Source: DATJGF01 sp035495315 (lineage in GTDB: Bacteria; Verrucomicrobiota; Verrucomicrobiia; Limisphaerales; UBA8199). Taken from it: a stretch of DNA of 13,885 bases. The notes under the pieces are model-generated. The model saw nothing but the letters and a program-made list of their open reading frames with translations. It searched no databases and was not told the DNA's origin. The translations under genes were made by a program, and so were the position numbers. The DNA lies in assembly GCA_035495315.1 (NCBI GenBank), contig DATJGF010000013.1:1-13885 (forward strand), given 5' to 3'. Shown here in pieces: positions 1 through 7,204 of this stretch (the first letter of the stretch is position 1; each line of letters opens with the position of its first letter).

Positions 1-28
1 TCTAGCCCATTTTTTTGAGCGCTACATA

Positions 29-1162
29 TTGCCATCGGCGGTATCCGGCTTGGTTATGGATGCGGCTTCCATAGAGAACCTGCTCCCAGCCTACAGCCGC
101 GTGGTTTTAACCCGCGGGAATTGTGAGTTCACTGTGCAAGACATCCTGGCTCACGCGTGGTTCTTAGGAGAACTGCAGCCCGCCTGGACTGAATTGATGC
201 AAGGCATCGCTTGCGAAGAATGCGCCAACGAGTCGGATTTGGAGCCAGACGATGAACTGTTAAATGCCATGTCGGAGGAGTTCCGCTACGAAAGGGACCT
301 CCTGACAGTTGAGGAGACCGAAACCTGGTTGCAAGCGAGAGATCTGACCGAAGAGGACTTCAGTGGATATCTGGTGCGCCGCTATTGGCGGGATAACCCG
401 CCGGAAACCGCCCCGGAGCAGCCTGCTGAGTCTGAATACCTTACGACTTCGGCCGAGCTGCGGGAGTTGCTACGGGTTGACCTGTTGTTCTCGGGCAAAT
501 TCGACGAACTGGCACGCGCGGTAGGCTGGCGTTTGGCCGCCGCGGCTGAGCTCAAGCAGACAGAGACCGATCCCGACCTGGTTCAGCAGGAGCGCGCTCG
601 CTTCCTCGAACGAATCGGACTGGACGAAAGCTCTCTACCCGAGGCGCTGAAGCAACTAAACCGAACGGCGACCTGGCTGGAAGACAGTCTGCGCCTTGAG
701 GTTTGTTACCGCCAAGCCTCTGGCTCCGTGATCTCCGACCAGGCGCGAGCCGGGGCTTTACCATCGATGCGGTTGCCCTTGACACGTATTAATATTCAAA
801 CACTAACACTGCGCTCGGAAGAGGCTGCCCAGGAAGCGTTCCTGTGCCTGACTAAAGATGGGCTTTCACTGGAGCAACTGGCACAGGAATGCGACGTTTC
901 CTGGCAAGAACGAGATTTATTCCTTGGCGACTTACCGCCTGAGATTCAACAAGAATTCCTGTCCGCCGCCCCCGGTGAAGTGTTAGCCCCGAAACCCGCC
1001 GAGGAAGGGTTCGTGGTTGCGCGGCTCGTTAACAAAACAGAACCGGTTTTGACGGATGATCAAGTCCGCGATCGGATCGACCAGAAGTTAATGGAATCTC
1101 ACTTTTCTGAAATCGCCAGCAAGCACATTCGTTGGGTGCTCGGTGGACCTGTGCACGAATGA
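29..1162 (+). CDS. SurA/PpiC-like peptide maturation or chaperone protein, possibly 5'-partial
   Basis: The product is about 377 residues if read from TTG at 29. The frame is open to the left edge of the window, so the true start may lie outside; ATG at 56 (residue 10) is the other candidate, and neither has a strong ribosome site. The N-terminal half is all-helical and acidic, with the pattern FRYERDLLTVEETETWLQ near residues 86-103. The C-terminal part (about 254-338) resembles a parvulin/PpiC fold and is followed by a SurA-like helix (about 340-372). The usual catalytic RHIL motif is replaced by IQTLTL, so prolyl isomerase activity is doubtful and a peptide-binding role is more likely. Its stop overlaps the exporter start (ATGA), which ties it to peptide processing. 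It resembles the 'putative peptide maturation system' PpiC-related proteins found beside C39 exporters. There is no signal peptide on the visible N-terminus, so it may act in the cytoplasm on precursors. Confidence 0.7.
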   Translation: MPSAVSGLVMDAASIENLLPAYSRVVLTRGNCEFTVQDILAHAWFLGELQPAWTELMQGIACEECANESDLEPDDELLNAMSEEFRYERDLLTVEETETWLQARDLTEEDFSGYLVRRYWRDNPPETAPEQPAESEYLTTSAELRELLRVDLLFSGKFDELARAVGWRLAAAAELKQTETDPDLVQQERARFLERIGLDESSLPEALKQLNRTATWLEDSLRLEVCYRQASGSVISDQARAGALPSMRLPLTRINIQTLTLRSEEAAQEAFLCLTKDGLSLEQLAQECDVSWQERDLFLGDLPPEIQQEFLSAAPGEVLAPKPAEEGFVVARLVNKTEPVLTDDQVRDRIDQKLMESHFSEIASKHIRWVLGGPVHE

Positions 1163-4100
1163 CTCCTAATCTGACCGAGAGACTGGACGGAGGATCGAGC
1201 GCCAACGGCGCTGATAACGAGATTTTGGCACGCACGTCCCTCTTCCGCTTTATTCCCCAGGAACAGCAATCACGGCTTCAAGGGCTGTTCAAAAAGGCCC
1301 ACTACGAATTTGGTGAGTGGATTACCAAACAAAACGATGCAGCGGATGCTTTCTTCGTTATCCTCTCCGGCCGCGCCCGCGTGATACGAACCGACGAGAA
1401 CGGGCAAGAGCTTTCGCTGAATTCCCTTGGTGCCGGCGCTGAGTTTGGTGAGTCTGCGCTGCTCAGCGGAGGCACCCGCAACGCCAGCGTTCGGTGCAGT
1501 TCATCGGTCGATGTGCTGAGGCTGGGGCGCGACGATTTCCTGCGGCTGGCCGAAGAGTTTCCGGAGTTCAAGCATTCACTCGAATTGACAGCGCGCTGGC
1601 GAGCGATGCACGGGTTCCTGTACCAATTCAGCAACTTCGGCCGCTTGCCGGGCTCGGCATTGCTGTCGTTGGTGGACAAACTGGCCCCCAAGGAGTTTGC
1701 CAAAGGCGAGATCGTGTTGCGCGAAGGTGAGCCCGCCGGGCCGATGTATATCATTGAAAAAGGCCGCGTGCGTGTTTACTCCGCAAAAGATGGCCAGGTC
1801 CGCCAGCTGGCCTTTCTGCGCGAAGGCAATTTTTTCGGTGAACTCTCCATCCTGACCGGCGCTCCTCGGGCAGGCACGGTCCAGGCCCTGACGGACTGCC
1901 GTCTGTTGGCCTTGGCGCCTGACGTAGTCCACGAGATGAACCGGCAATTCCCCGAGTTTGCCCGGCTGATGGAAGAGCGCCGGGCCCAATACAGCCTCGC
2001 CACCGAGGCCCATGTGCCGTTGGATTTTGCTCAGGAACAACTCCCCGCCGAGTCCAGCACCGCCAACAAGGTGGAGCTCGACGAGCCCCAAGAGGACCAG
2101 GCCGAAAGGCCCGAGATAGTGGACAGCCAGGATCCCTTTGCCGATGAGACCGGGCTCTTTCGCAAGCGTAAGAGGCGCATCCGCTCGATCCCCCTGATCC
2201 AGCAGATTGATGAAGCCGATTGCGGTGCCGCCAGCCTGGCGATGATTTGCCGGCACTTTGGTCGCAAAGTCAGCCTGGCCCGCATCCGCCAATTGTGCCA
2301 CACGGCGTGGGACGGGACCAGTCTCAAAGGGATCACCCACGCGGCCACTGAGCTTGGTTTAGCCGCGCGCGCACTGAAGGTCTCGCTACGGAACTTACCG
2401 CGGATGCCGCTGCCCGCGATCATTCATTGGCAAGGCAATCACTGGATGGTGTTGCTCGACGTATCCCCCGGCGCGGTCCGCGTCGCTGATCCAGCCAGCG
2501 GCTCTCTGCGCCGCATCGCCAGAGCGGAATTTGAACAGAACTGGTCCGGTTATGCCGCCTTGTTCGACTATACGATAGCGTTTGAGAAAGCCCCGGAAGG
2601 AGGCTCCAGCGCGGCCTGGATGATGCCATTCTTAAAGGCCCATCGGCGCAGCCTTCTTCAAGCGATGTTCCTGGCGGGCATCGCCAGCATGCTCTTGTTA
2701 CTTTTGCCGATATTCACCCAGGTCGTCGTCGACAAGGTTATTGTCGAACAGGATTTGGATTTATTGAAACTCTGCGTCGGCGGCATGTTAATCACGGGAG
2801 TCTTCACGTTGTGTTCGAGTGTGATCCAGCAATACTTGCTAAGTTTTGTCGCCGTCCACTTGGACACCGGCATGCTGGATTTTCTGATGCGCAACATGCT
2901 CGCGCTGCCGATGTCTTATTTTCAAAGCCGCCGCACCGGAGACATCCAACGGCGCCTCGACGGGGCGCGGCAACTGCGCTTGTTTTTCGTCCAGCATGGG
3001 ATCGGCGGGATGCTCGCGGGAGTGCAAATCATTGGTTGCGTCGTGCTGATGGGCGTCTACAGCTTGATGTTGCTCGGCATTTTTGCGCTGACGATGCCGC
3101 TTTACGTCGGCTTGATGATATTCTCGGTTAAGGTCCTCCGTCCCCTCTTCGCTGAACTGGAAGAAGGCCAGGCCAAATACTCCTCCTACGAAATTGACGC
3201 CATTAAGGGAATCGAAGCCGTCAAAGCAGCCGCCGCCGAAAGCTCATTCCGCGAGCTGATGCTCAACGAGTTTCTGCGCCTCTCCAAAAAGAGATTCCGC
3301 TGGAACTTCATCGTGATGTCTTACGACAGCGTCATCCAAACCATAAGCCTGCTGTCGACGGCGCTTTTCCTCTGGGTAGGGGCCAGGATGGTTATTCACG
3401 CCCAAATCTCGGTCGGCGGTTTTGTCGCATTCAATGCACTGGTAGCGATGGTCTGCGCCTCGGCGGTGCGCATGCTCAATGTGTGGGAGGAATTTCAGAT
3501 GATGCTGGTGTTGATGAATCGCTTGAATGACGTTTTTGAGAATGAACCGGAACAAGGCCGGGATCGTTCCCATCTCAAACCGGTTCCGACTCTCGAGGGG
3601 CACGTGCAGTTGCGGCATGTCGGTTTCCGCTTTGGCGGGCCGGAAGCGCCGTTGATCCTGGATGATATCAATCTGGAAATCGCACCGGGCAAAATCGTCG
3701 CCATTGTCGGCCGCAGTGGCTCGGGCAAGACAACTCTCATCAAATTAATCGCCGGGTTGCTCGAACCTACCGAGGGGACTATTCTGTTCGACCACGTTGA
3801 TCTCAAAGGGCTCAACTATCGCGATTTGCGCTCGAAGATTGGCCTGGTTCTGCAGGAAAACCACATCTTCAGCGACACCATCTTGCGCAACATCGCTTTC
3901 GGCGATCCAGAGCCTGATTTCGATCGGGTCCTGTGGGCCGCGCAACTGGCTAATGCGCACGAACTCATTTCACGGCTGCCATTCGGTTATGAGACCCGCA
4001 TCGGGGAGACGGGACTGGCATTGTCGGGCGGCCAGAAGCAGCGCGTCTGCATCGCCCGGGCCCTGTACCACGATCCGCAGGTGCTTATCTTCGACGAGGC

Positions 4101-4329
4101 AACCAGCGCGCTGGATTCTGAATCCGAACGGGCGATCCAGGAGAACTTGAACCGCTTGATCAAGGGACGAACCTGCCTGGTAATCGCCCACCGCCTTAGC
4201 ACTATTCGCGAGGCGGACAGCATTCTGGTCCTGGAACGAGGAAAGGTCGCCGAGCTAGGCACACACGACGAGTTAATGGCTCGACGAGGACTCTATTTTT
4301 ATCTTTCGAGCCAACAATTGGCACAGTGA
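1159..4329 (+). CDS. Peptidase C39 ABC exporter with two cyclic-nucleotide-binding domains
   Basis: This 1056-residue protein should cut double-glycine leaders in the cytoplasm and export the released peptide. Two cNMP-binding folds come first (about 28-140 and 171-278); the second has FGELSILTGAPRAGTV, close to the phosphate-binding cassette, while the first (FGESALLSGGTRNASV) is less canonical. After a linker comes the C39 peptidase (about 337-465) with Gln349, Cys355 in DCG, His428 in NHW and Asp444 in ADPA, a complete catalytic set. The ABC membrane domain spans about 480-790. The nucleotide-binding domain (about 810-1050) has Walker A GRSGSGKTT at 851-859, LSGGQ at 955-959, Walker B VLIFDEA with Asp979/Glu980, and the H-loop His1011. 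I chose ATG at 1159 because it overlaps the upstream TGA as ATGA; TTG at 1132 would add nine unlikely residues. The cNMP domains make it longer than ordinary exporters of about 700 residues and suggest gating by a nucleotide or other ligand. Confidence 0.93.
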   Translation: MTPNLTERLDGGSSANGADNEILARTSLFRFIPQEQQSRLQGLFKKAHYEFGEWITKQNDAADAFFVILSGRARVIRTDENGQELSLNSLGAGAEFGESALLSGGTRNASVRCSSSVDVLRLGRDDFLRLAEEFPEFKHSLELTARWRAMHGFLYQFSNFGRLPGSALLSLVDKLAPKEFAKGEIVLREGEPAGPMYIIEKGRVRVYSAKDGQVRQLAFLREGNFFGELSILTGAPRAGTVQALTDCRLLALAPDVVHEMNRQFPEFARLMEERRAQYSLATEAHVPLDFAQEQLPAESSTANKVELDEPQEDQAERPEIVDSQDPFADETGLFRKRKRRIRSIPLIQQIDEADCGAASLAMICRHFGRKVSLARIRQLCHTAWDGTSLKGITHAATELGLAARALKVSLRNLPRMPLPAIIHWQGNHWMVLLDVSPGAVRVADPASGSLRRIARAEFEQNWSGYAALFDYTIAFEKAPEGGSSAAWMMPFLKAHRRSLLQAMFLAGIASMLLLLLPIFTQVVVDKVIVEQDLDLLKLCVGGMLITGVFTLCSSVIQQYLLSFVAVHLDTGMLDFLMRNMLALPMSYFQSRRTGDIQRRLDGARQLRLFFVQHGIGGMLAGVQIIGCVVLMGVYSLMLLGIFALTMPLYVGLMIFSVKVLRPLFAELEEGQAKYSSYEIDAIKGIEAVKAAAAESSFRELMLNEFLRLSKKRFRWNFIVMSYDSVIQTISLLSTALFLWVGARMVIHAQISVGGFVAFNALVAMVCASAVRMLNVWEEFQMMLVLMNRLNDVFENEPEQGRDRSHLKPVPTLEGHVQLRHVGFRFGGPEAPLILDDINLEIAPGKIVAIVGRSGSGKTTLIKLIAGLLEPTEGTILFDHVDLKGLNYRDLRSKIGLVLQENHIFSDTILRNIAFGDPEPDFDRVLWAAQLANAHELISRLPFGYETRIGETGLALSGGQKQRVCIARALYHDPQVLIFDEATSALDSESERAIQENLNRLIKGRTCLVIAHRLSTIREADSILVLERGKVAELGTHDELMARRGLYFYLSSQQLAQ

Positions 4330-4336
4330 AACTTTC

Positions 4337-5575
4337 ATGAGCTCTTCACAGAAGTCACCTGAGTCCGGCGCCAATCATTCAGCCGCCGATCAGGCGGGAT
4401 CCCAATCCAGCACACAGGCACTGGATCAGGGCCAAATGCTGAGCCCGGAGCCGCCGCCGCAGATCATTCGCTGCATCGGTTGGCTGGTGATTGTGATCTT
4501 CATCCTCCTGTTTCTGGCCTCGGTATTAGTCCACATTCCCGAAACCGTCCGCTGTTCGTTCGTCCTGGTTCCAGAAAACGGCGCCGACCCGATCCAATCA
4601 CCTTTGCTTGCTCTCGTGCAGGCCGTTAAAGTCACTGAAGGCCAGGAGGTGCCGGCCGGGACAGAATTGTTCGTCTTGCGCTCGGATGAAATCCGGGGCT
4701 GGCAGACCCAGCTGCGAACCTCGGAAGAGGAGCTCCGAAACCTCCAAAACCGCACCGGAAAGATGGAGGAATATTATAACGCGCAAATTGCGATCAAGAA
4801 ACAGGAGATCCAAAGCGCCGAGCGGGATATCATTTTCCGCGAAAAGCACCTCGCCACCGCCCGTGATGTCCTTGACCGGAACGAGAAACTCGCCGATCAA
4901 AAATTGGTTTCAGAGATCGAAATGCTGGAATTTCGCCTCGCCGCGGCTGAATCCGAAAAAGACCTCAATGTCGCCCAGCGACGGGTGGAACAACTCTCTT
5001 TACAGCAACAGGAGCTGGATAACGAGCGCGCACGACAGCGCGCCGACGAACAATCCGAACTGGAGAAGCTTAAGTTGCGCATCGACGCCCTGAAACGACA
5101 GTCCGAGAATTGCGCCGGCGATATGATGTCGATTCGAGCGCCGTACCGCGCCGCGGTTATTTCATTGGCGCACCGCAATGCCGGCGGAGTCGTCCAGCAT
5201 GGCGCCGAACTTTGCCAATTGGCGCGAGCCGAGGGCGAGCCACGAGCCCGCTTGCTGCTGGATGAGACGGGTGTACCCAAATTAATTCCCGGCCAAAGAG
5301 TGCGGCTTTTCTTTGAAGCATTTCCCTACCAAAGATACGGGACGATTACCGGAAAACTGGATTGGATAAGCCCGGCAGCCGTGACCTCGCCAGAAGGGCA
5401 ACGTTTCACCGGCCGGGCGAGCCTGGACCAGACGGTGTTCCGTACTCGCGGCCAGGAGCGACCACTCCGGGTCGGCATGAAAGGCGAAGCCCGTTTGGTC
5501 GTAGGCACTCGCACGCTGGTTGAATATGCGTTTGAACCGCTGCGACAACTGCGGGAGTTATCCAGGAACAATTAG
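4337..5575 (+). CDS. HlyD-type membrane fusion protein of the peptide exporter
   Basis: This 412-residue periplasmic adaptor should link the C39 exporter to an outer-membrane channel. The N-terminus is a Ser/Gln-rich cytoplasmic stretch (1-45), then one membrane helix (about 46-66, WLVIVIFILLFLASVLV). A split lipoyl/biotinyl-like domain follows: its first half is near 90-117 (VKVTEGQEVPAGTELFVL) and its second half near 265-295 (SIRAPYRAAVISL...GGVVQHGAELCQL). Between them is a long charged coiled-coil hairpin (about 118-255, rich in E, Q, R and K). The beta-barrel region (about 300-400) contains LIPGQRVRLFFEAFPYQRYG, the usual HlyD-family pattern. It starts 7 nt after the exporter stop and ends 7 nt before the activator start, so co-transcription is almost certain. 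The Shine-Dalgarno is poor, which suggests re-initiation after the upstream gene. No TolC-like partner is in the window. Confidence 0.9.
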   Translation: MSSSQKSPESGANHSAADQAGSQSSTQALDQGQMLSPEPPPQIIRCIGWLVIVIFILLFLASVLVHIPETVRCSFVLVPENGADPIQSPLLALVQAVKVTEGQEVPAGTELFVLRSDEIRGWQTQLRTSEEELRNLQNRTGKMEEYYNAQIAIKKQEIQSAERDIIFREKHLATARDVLDRNEKLADQKLVSEIEMLEFRLAAAESEKDLNVAQRRVEQLSLQQQELDNERARQRADEQSELEKLKLRIDALKRQSENCAGDMMSIRAPYRAAVISLAHRNAGGVVQHGAELCQLARAEGEPRARLLLDETGVPKLIPGQRVRLFFEAFPYQRYGTITGKLDWISPAAVTSPEGQRFTGRASLDQTVFRTRGQERPLRVGMKGEARLVVGTRTLVEYAFEPLRQLRELSRNN

Positions 5576-5582
5576 GCACCGC

Positions 5583-6599
5583 ATGATCGCCGATCGTCTC
5601 ACTCGCTTGAAAGTGCAGGACCTTTGCACTGAGAATGACGGCATGCAACGTTGCCTGCGGTTGGCGGCACTTGCAGCAGAGTCGGATGTGCCGATATTGA
5701 TCTTAGGCGAAACAGGCACCGGCAAGACCTTGTTAGCTCAGGCGATCCACAATTCCTCCGCGCGCTCTGCAAACAAGTTCATTTCCTTTAACGCTTCGGC
5801 CATGAGCGACACCCTGCTGGAAAGCCAGCTCTTCGGCCACGAGCGGGGCGCATTCACCGGGGCGCAGAAGGCGGTTAAAGGAAAATTCGAACTGGCAGAT
5901 TCGGGAACGCTTTTTCTCGATGAAATTGCCGATATGAGCGCCCTCGCACAGGCTAAGATCCTTAGGGCGGTCGAATACGGCGAGTTCGAGCGGCTCGGCT
6001 CTGAGCGCATGCTGCGGGCCAACGTCCGTATTATCTCAGCAACACACACTTCTCTGCTCGAACGAATCCGCCAGGGCCGCTTTCGGGAAGACCTTTATCA
6101 TCGTCTCGCCGGTTTGATTCTGCTCATTCCGCCCTTGCGCCAGCGAATGGAAGACCTCCCCGGGCTGATCGCCTCGGAGCTCGACACCCAGGCCCGGGCC
6201 GCCGGCAAGATGGTTACCTCCATACATCCCCTCGCCATGGAGCGATTACTAAATTATCGTTGGCCGGGAAACCTGCGCGAATTGCATTACACCATCCGCA
6301 CGGTCGTCCTATTCTGCAACGACGAGGAGGTGCAACCGGAACATGTAGTCTTTCAGCCCGATGTATCCACCGTCGAAATGGCCAGCGACAAGAATGCTGC
6401 AAGCGACAGTTCCAGCAACGGGGTCCTGCCATTTCCGGACAACTCCAACGGCGACGATTTTTCCTTGAGCAGCGCCATGCGGCGACATATCCGCACGATT
6501 TACCAACAAAGCGGCGGCAACCAACGACAAGCGGCTCGACTGCTGGGAATTTCACGCGCGCGGCTGGTTCGGCATCTGCGACAGATGCAATCAAAATGA
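5583..6599 (+). CDS. Sigma-54-dependent transcriptional activator without receiver domain
   Basis: This is a 338-residue bacterial enhancer-binding protein. The AAA+ domain begins almost at the N-terminus: Walker A GETGTGKT at 42-49, the sigma-54 contact loop GAFTGA at 89-94 intact, Walker B TLFLDE with Asp113/Glu114, FREDLYHRL with the presumed arginine fingers, and WPGNLREL near the end of the lid. A Ser/Asn-rich linker leads to a Fis-type helix-turn-helix at about 302-335 (NQRQAARLLGISRARLVRHL). There is no receiver, PAS or GAF domain, so it is built like PspF and is presumably controlled by a partner protein or by its level. I prefer ATG at 5583, 7 nt after the HlyD stop, over an upstream ATG at 5520 that overlaps hlyD by 56 nt. 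Its place at the end of the export operon and directly before the peptide genes suggests that it activates them. Confidence 0.92.
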   Translation: MIADRLTRLKVQDLCTENDGMQRCLRLAALAAESDVPILILGETGTGKTLLAQAIHNSSARSANKFISFNASAMSDTLLESQLFGHERGAFTGAQKAVKGKFELADSGTLFLDEIADMSALAQAKILRAVEYGEFERLGSERMLRANVRIISATHTSLLERIRQGRFREDLYHRLAGLILLIPPLRQRMEDLPGLIASELDTQARAAGKMVTSIHPLAMERLLNYRWPGNLRELHYTIRTVVLFCNDEEVQPEHVVFQPDVSTVEMASDKNAASDSSSNGVLPFPDNSNGDDFSLSSAMRRHIRTIYQQSGGNQRQAARLLGISRARLVRHLRQMQSK

Positions 6600-6755
6600 T
6601 GCCAGTGGATCCGTTTCGAGTCCAAGACGGCTACGAAACAAGTCCACCCCGCCCCCGGTAACGAAGACCCATCGCGAGAGGGACGAGCCGCGAATCAGTC
6701 GCAAATGGCTGAAAATCAGGGTAAATCGGCAGGAGCTAGCCGCGGCACTAATAGT

Positions 6756-6771
6756 TGGCATAATTAATGTT
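6756..6771 (+). promoter_or_regulatory. Candidate sigma-54 (-24/-12) promoter for the peptide genes
   Basis: The sequence TGGCATAATTAATGTT compares with the consensus TGGCAY-N5-TTGCW. The -24 half is a full match, and the spacing to the -12 half is correct: GG at 6757-6758, and GT where GC is expected at 6769-6770. The -12 half is imperfect (ATGTT). It lies in the 184-nt gap after the gene for a sigma-54 activator and just before the first peptide gene. The start site would fall near 6782, leaving almost no leader before GTG at 6784. This is a single-site match found by eye and could be chance. Confidence 0.4.
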
Positions 6772-6783
6772 CACAATCAGCCC

Positions 6784-6969
6784 GTGACCCGCAAAACAAA
6801 AAACACGGCCAAGTCTTTCCAGGTTGCCAAACAGGGCCCCAAGCGACCCTCTGGTATCCGATTGGAAGATCTCATGCCGAAAAAGCGGGTCACCGGCGGA
6901 AAAGGATTGTTGTTCGGCGCGAGCGACAATTCCCAACCGTCAACGCAGCAACCAGGAGAGACATCATGA
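6784..6969 (+). CDS. Double-glycine precursor peptide 1 (putative exporter substrate)
   Basis: This is a 61-residue basic peptide read from GTG at 6784. The frame stays open upstream and no ATG or good ribosome site is present before the motif, so the start is uncertain. Residues 26-39 read RLEDLMPKKRVTGG, which aligns without gaps to the motif in the next two peptides: Leu -13, Asp -11, Leu -10, Val -4, Gly -2 and Gly -1. After Gly39 comes a 22-residue tail starting KGLLFGASDN and rich in Ser, Gln and Pro, with no cysteine. Its TGA overlaps the next ATG (ATGA), which supports real translation and coupling to peptide 2. The likely role is a secreted peptide cut by the C39 domain of the nearby exporter. 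I do not recognise a named family. The leader spacing (Leu at -10 and -13) differs from the classical bacteriocin pattern with hydrophobic residues at -4, -7 and -12. Confidence 0.65.
   Translation: MTRKTKNTAKSFQVAKQGPKRPSGIRLEDLMPKKRVTGGKGLLFGASDNSQPSTQQPGETS
6954..6960 (+). promoter_or_regulatory. Strong ribosome binding site of peptide 2
   Basis: AGGAGAG lies 5 nt before ATG at 6966. It is the best Shine-Dalgarno site noticed in the window; most of the large genes have weak ones. It fixes the start of the 38-residue peptide and suggests high translation. It sits inside the 3' end of the peptide 1 gene. Confidence 0.7.
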
Positions 6970-7082
6970 AAAAAAATAACGAAAAGTCCCAAAAGAAAGT
7001 AGCCCTTAAAGATCTGAAGGCCCGCAAGGAAGTCAAGGGCGGCCAGTCCAACCGGCACATGCAGCACCGGCACCTGAACTAA
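6966..7082 (+). CDS. Double-glycine precursor peptide 2 (putative exporter substrate)
   Basis: This is a 38-residue very basic peptide. The Lys/Asn-rich start (MKKNNEKSQKK) leads into LKDLKARKEVKGG at residues 14-26, and the tail after Gly26 is QSNRHMQHRHLN, 12 residues with three His and two Arg. The 13-residue motif is identical to that of peptide 3, although 8 of the 13 codons differ, so the protein sequence is being conserved. ATG at 6966 has a strong ribosome site and overlaps the stop of peptide 1. The peptide has no signal sequence or hydrophobic segment, so export would have to go through a dedicated system such as the C39 exporter upstream. The His-rich tail could bind metal, but that is speculation. 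It could be a signalling peptide or a bacteriocin-like product; the small polar tail fits signalling better. Confidence 0.75.
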   Translation: MKKNNEKSQKKVALKDLKARKEVKGGQSNRHMQHRHLN

Positions 7083-7095
7083 AACGTTTGTTTTC

Positions 7096-7117
7096 CTCGC
7101 AGGTCTTAGCCTGCGAG
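7096..7117 (+). repeat. Hairpin directly after peptide 2
   Basis: A perfect 8-bp stem CTCGCAGG/CCTGCGAG (7096-7103 with 7110-7117) has a 6-nt loop. It starts 14 nt after the peptide 2 stop and is not followed by a T-run. It may protect the 3' end of the peptide 1-2 message or work with the stronger hairpin just downstream. Confidence 0.5.
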
Positions 7118-7125
7118 CGAATTCC

Positions 7126-7156
7126 CTGACCACCCGGCGCTTCGCCGGGTGGTCGG
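7126..7156 (+). terminator. GC-rich hairpin between peptides 2 and 3, possible partial terminator
   Basis: A perfect 12-bp stem GACCACCCGGCG/CGCCGGGTGGTC (7128-7139 with 7143-7154) has a 3-nt loop and extends by one G-T and one C-G pair. The following T-run is short (four T at 7162-7165, 5 nt beyond the stem), so termination may be incomplete. That would give more peptide 1-2 than peptide 3 transcript. It could also be a stabilising or REP-like element. Confidence 0.5.
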
Positions 7157-7204
7157 AGCAGTTTTGAGATCAGTTGAACCAACCCACCCATTAGCCTGGA
7201 CGCT

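Noticed and set aside
1576..2340. Long minus-strand ORF of 254 codons inside the exporter gene
   Set aside because: It is antisense to well-conserved cNMP and C39 domains and shows no domain of its own; it is a shadow caused by GC-rich codon use.
6260..6661. Plus-strand ORF of 133 codons overlapping the end of the activator gene
   Set aside because: It lies out of frame over the AAA+ lid and helix-turn-helix codons; the composition is typical of a frame shadow.
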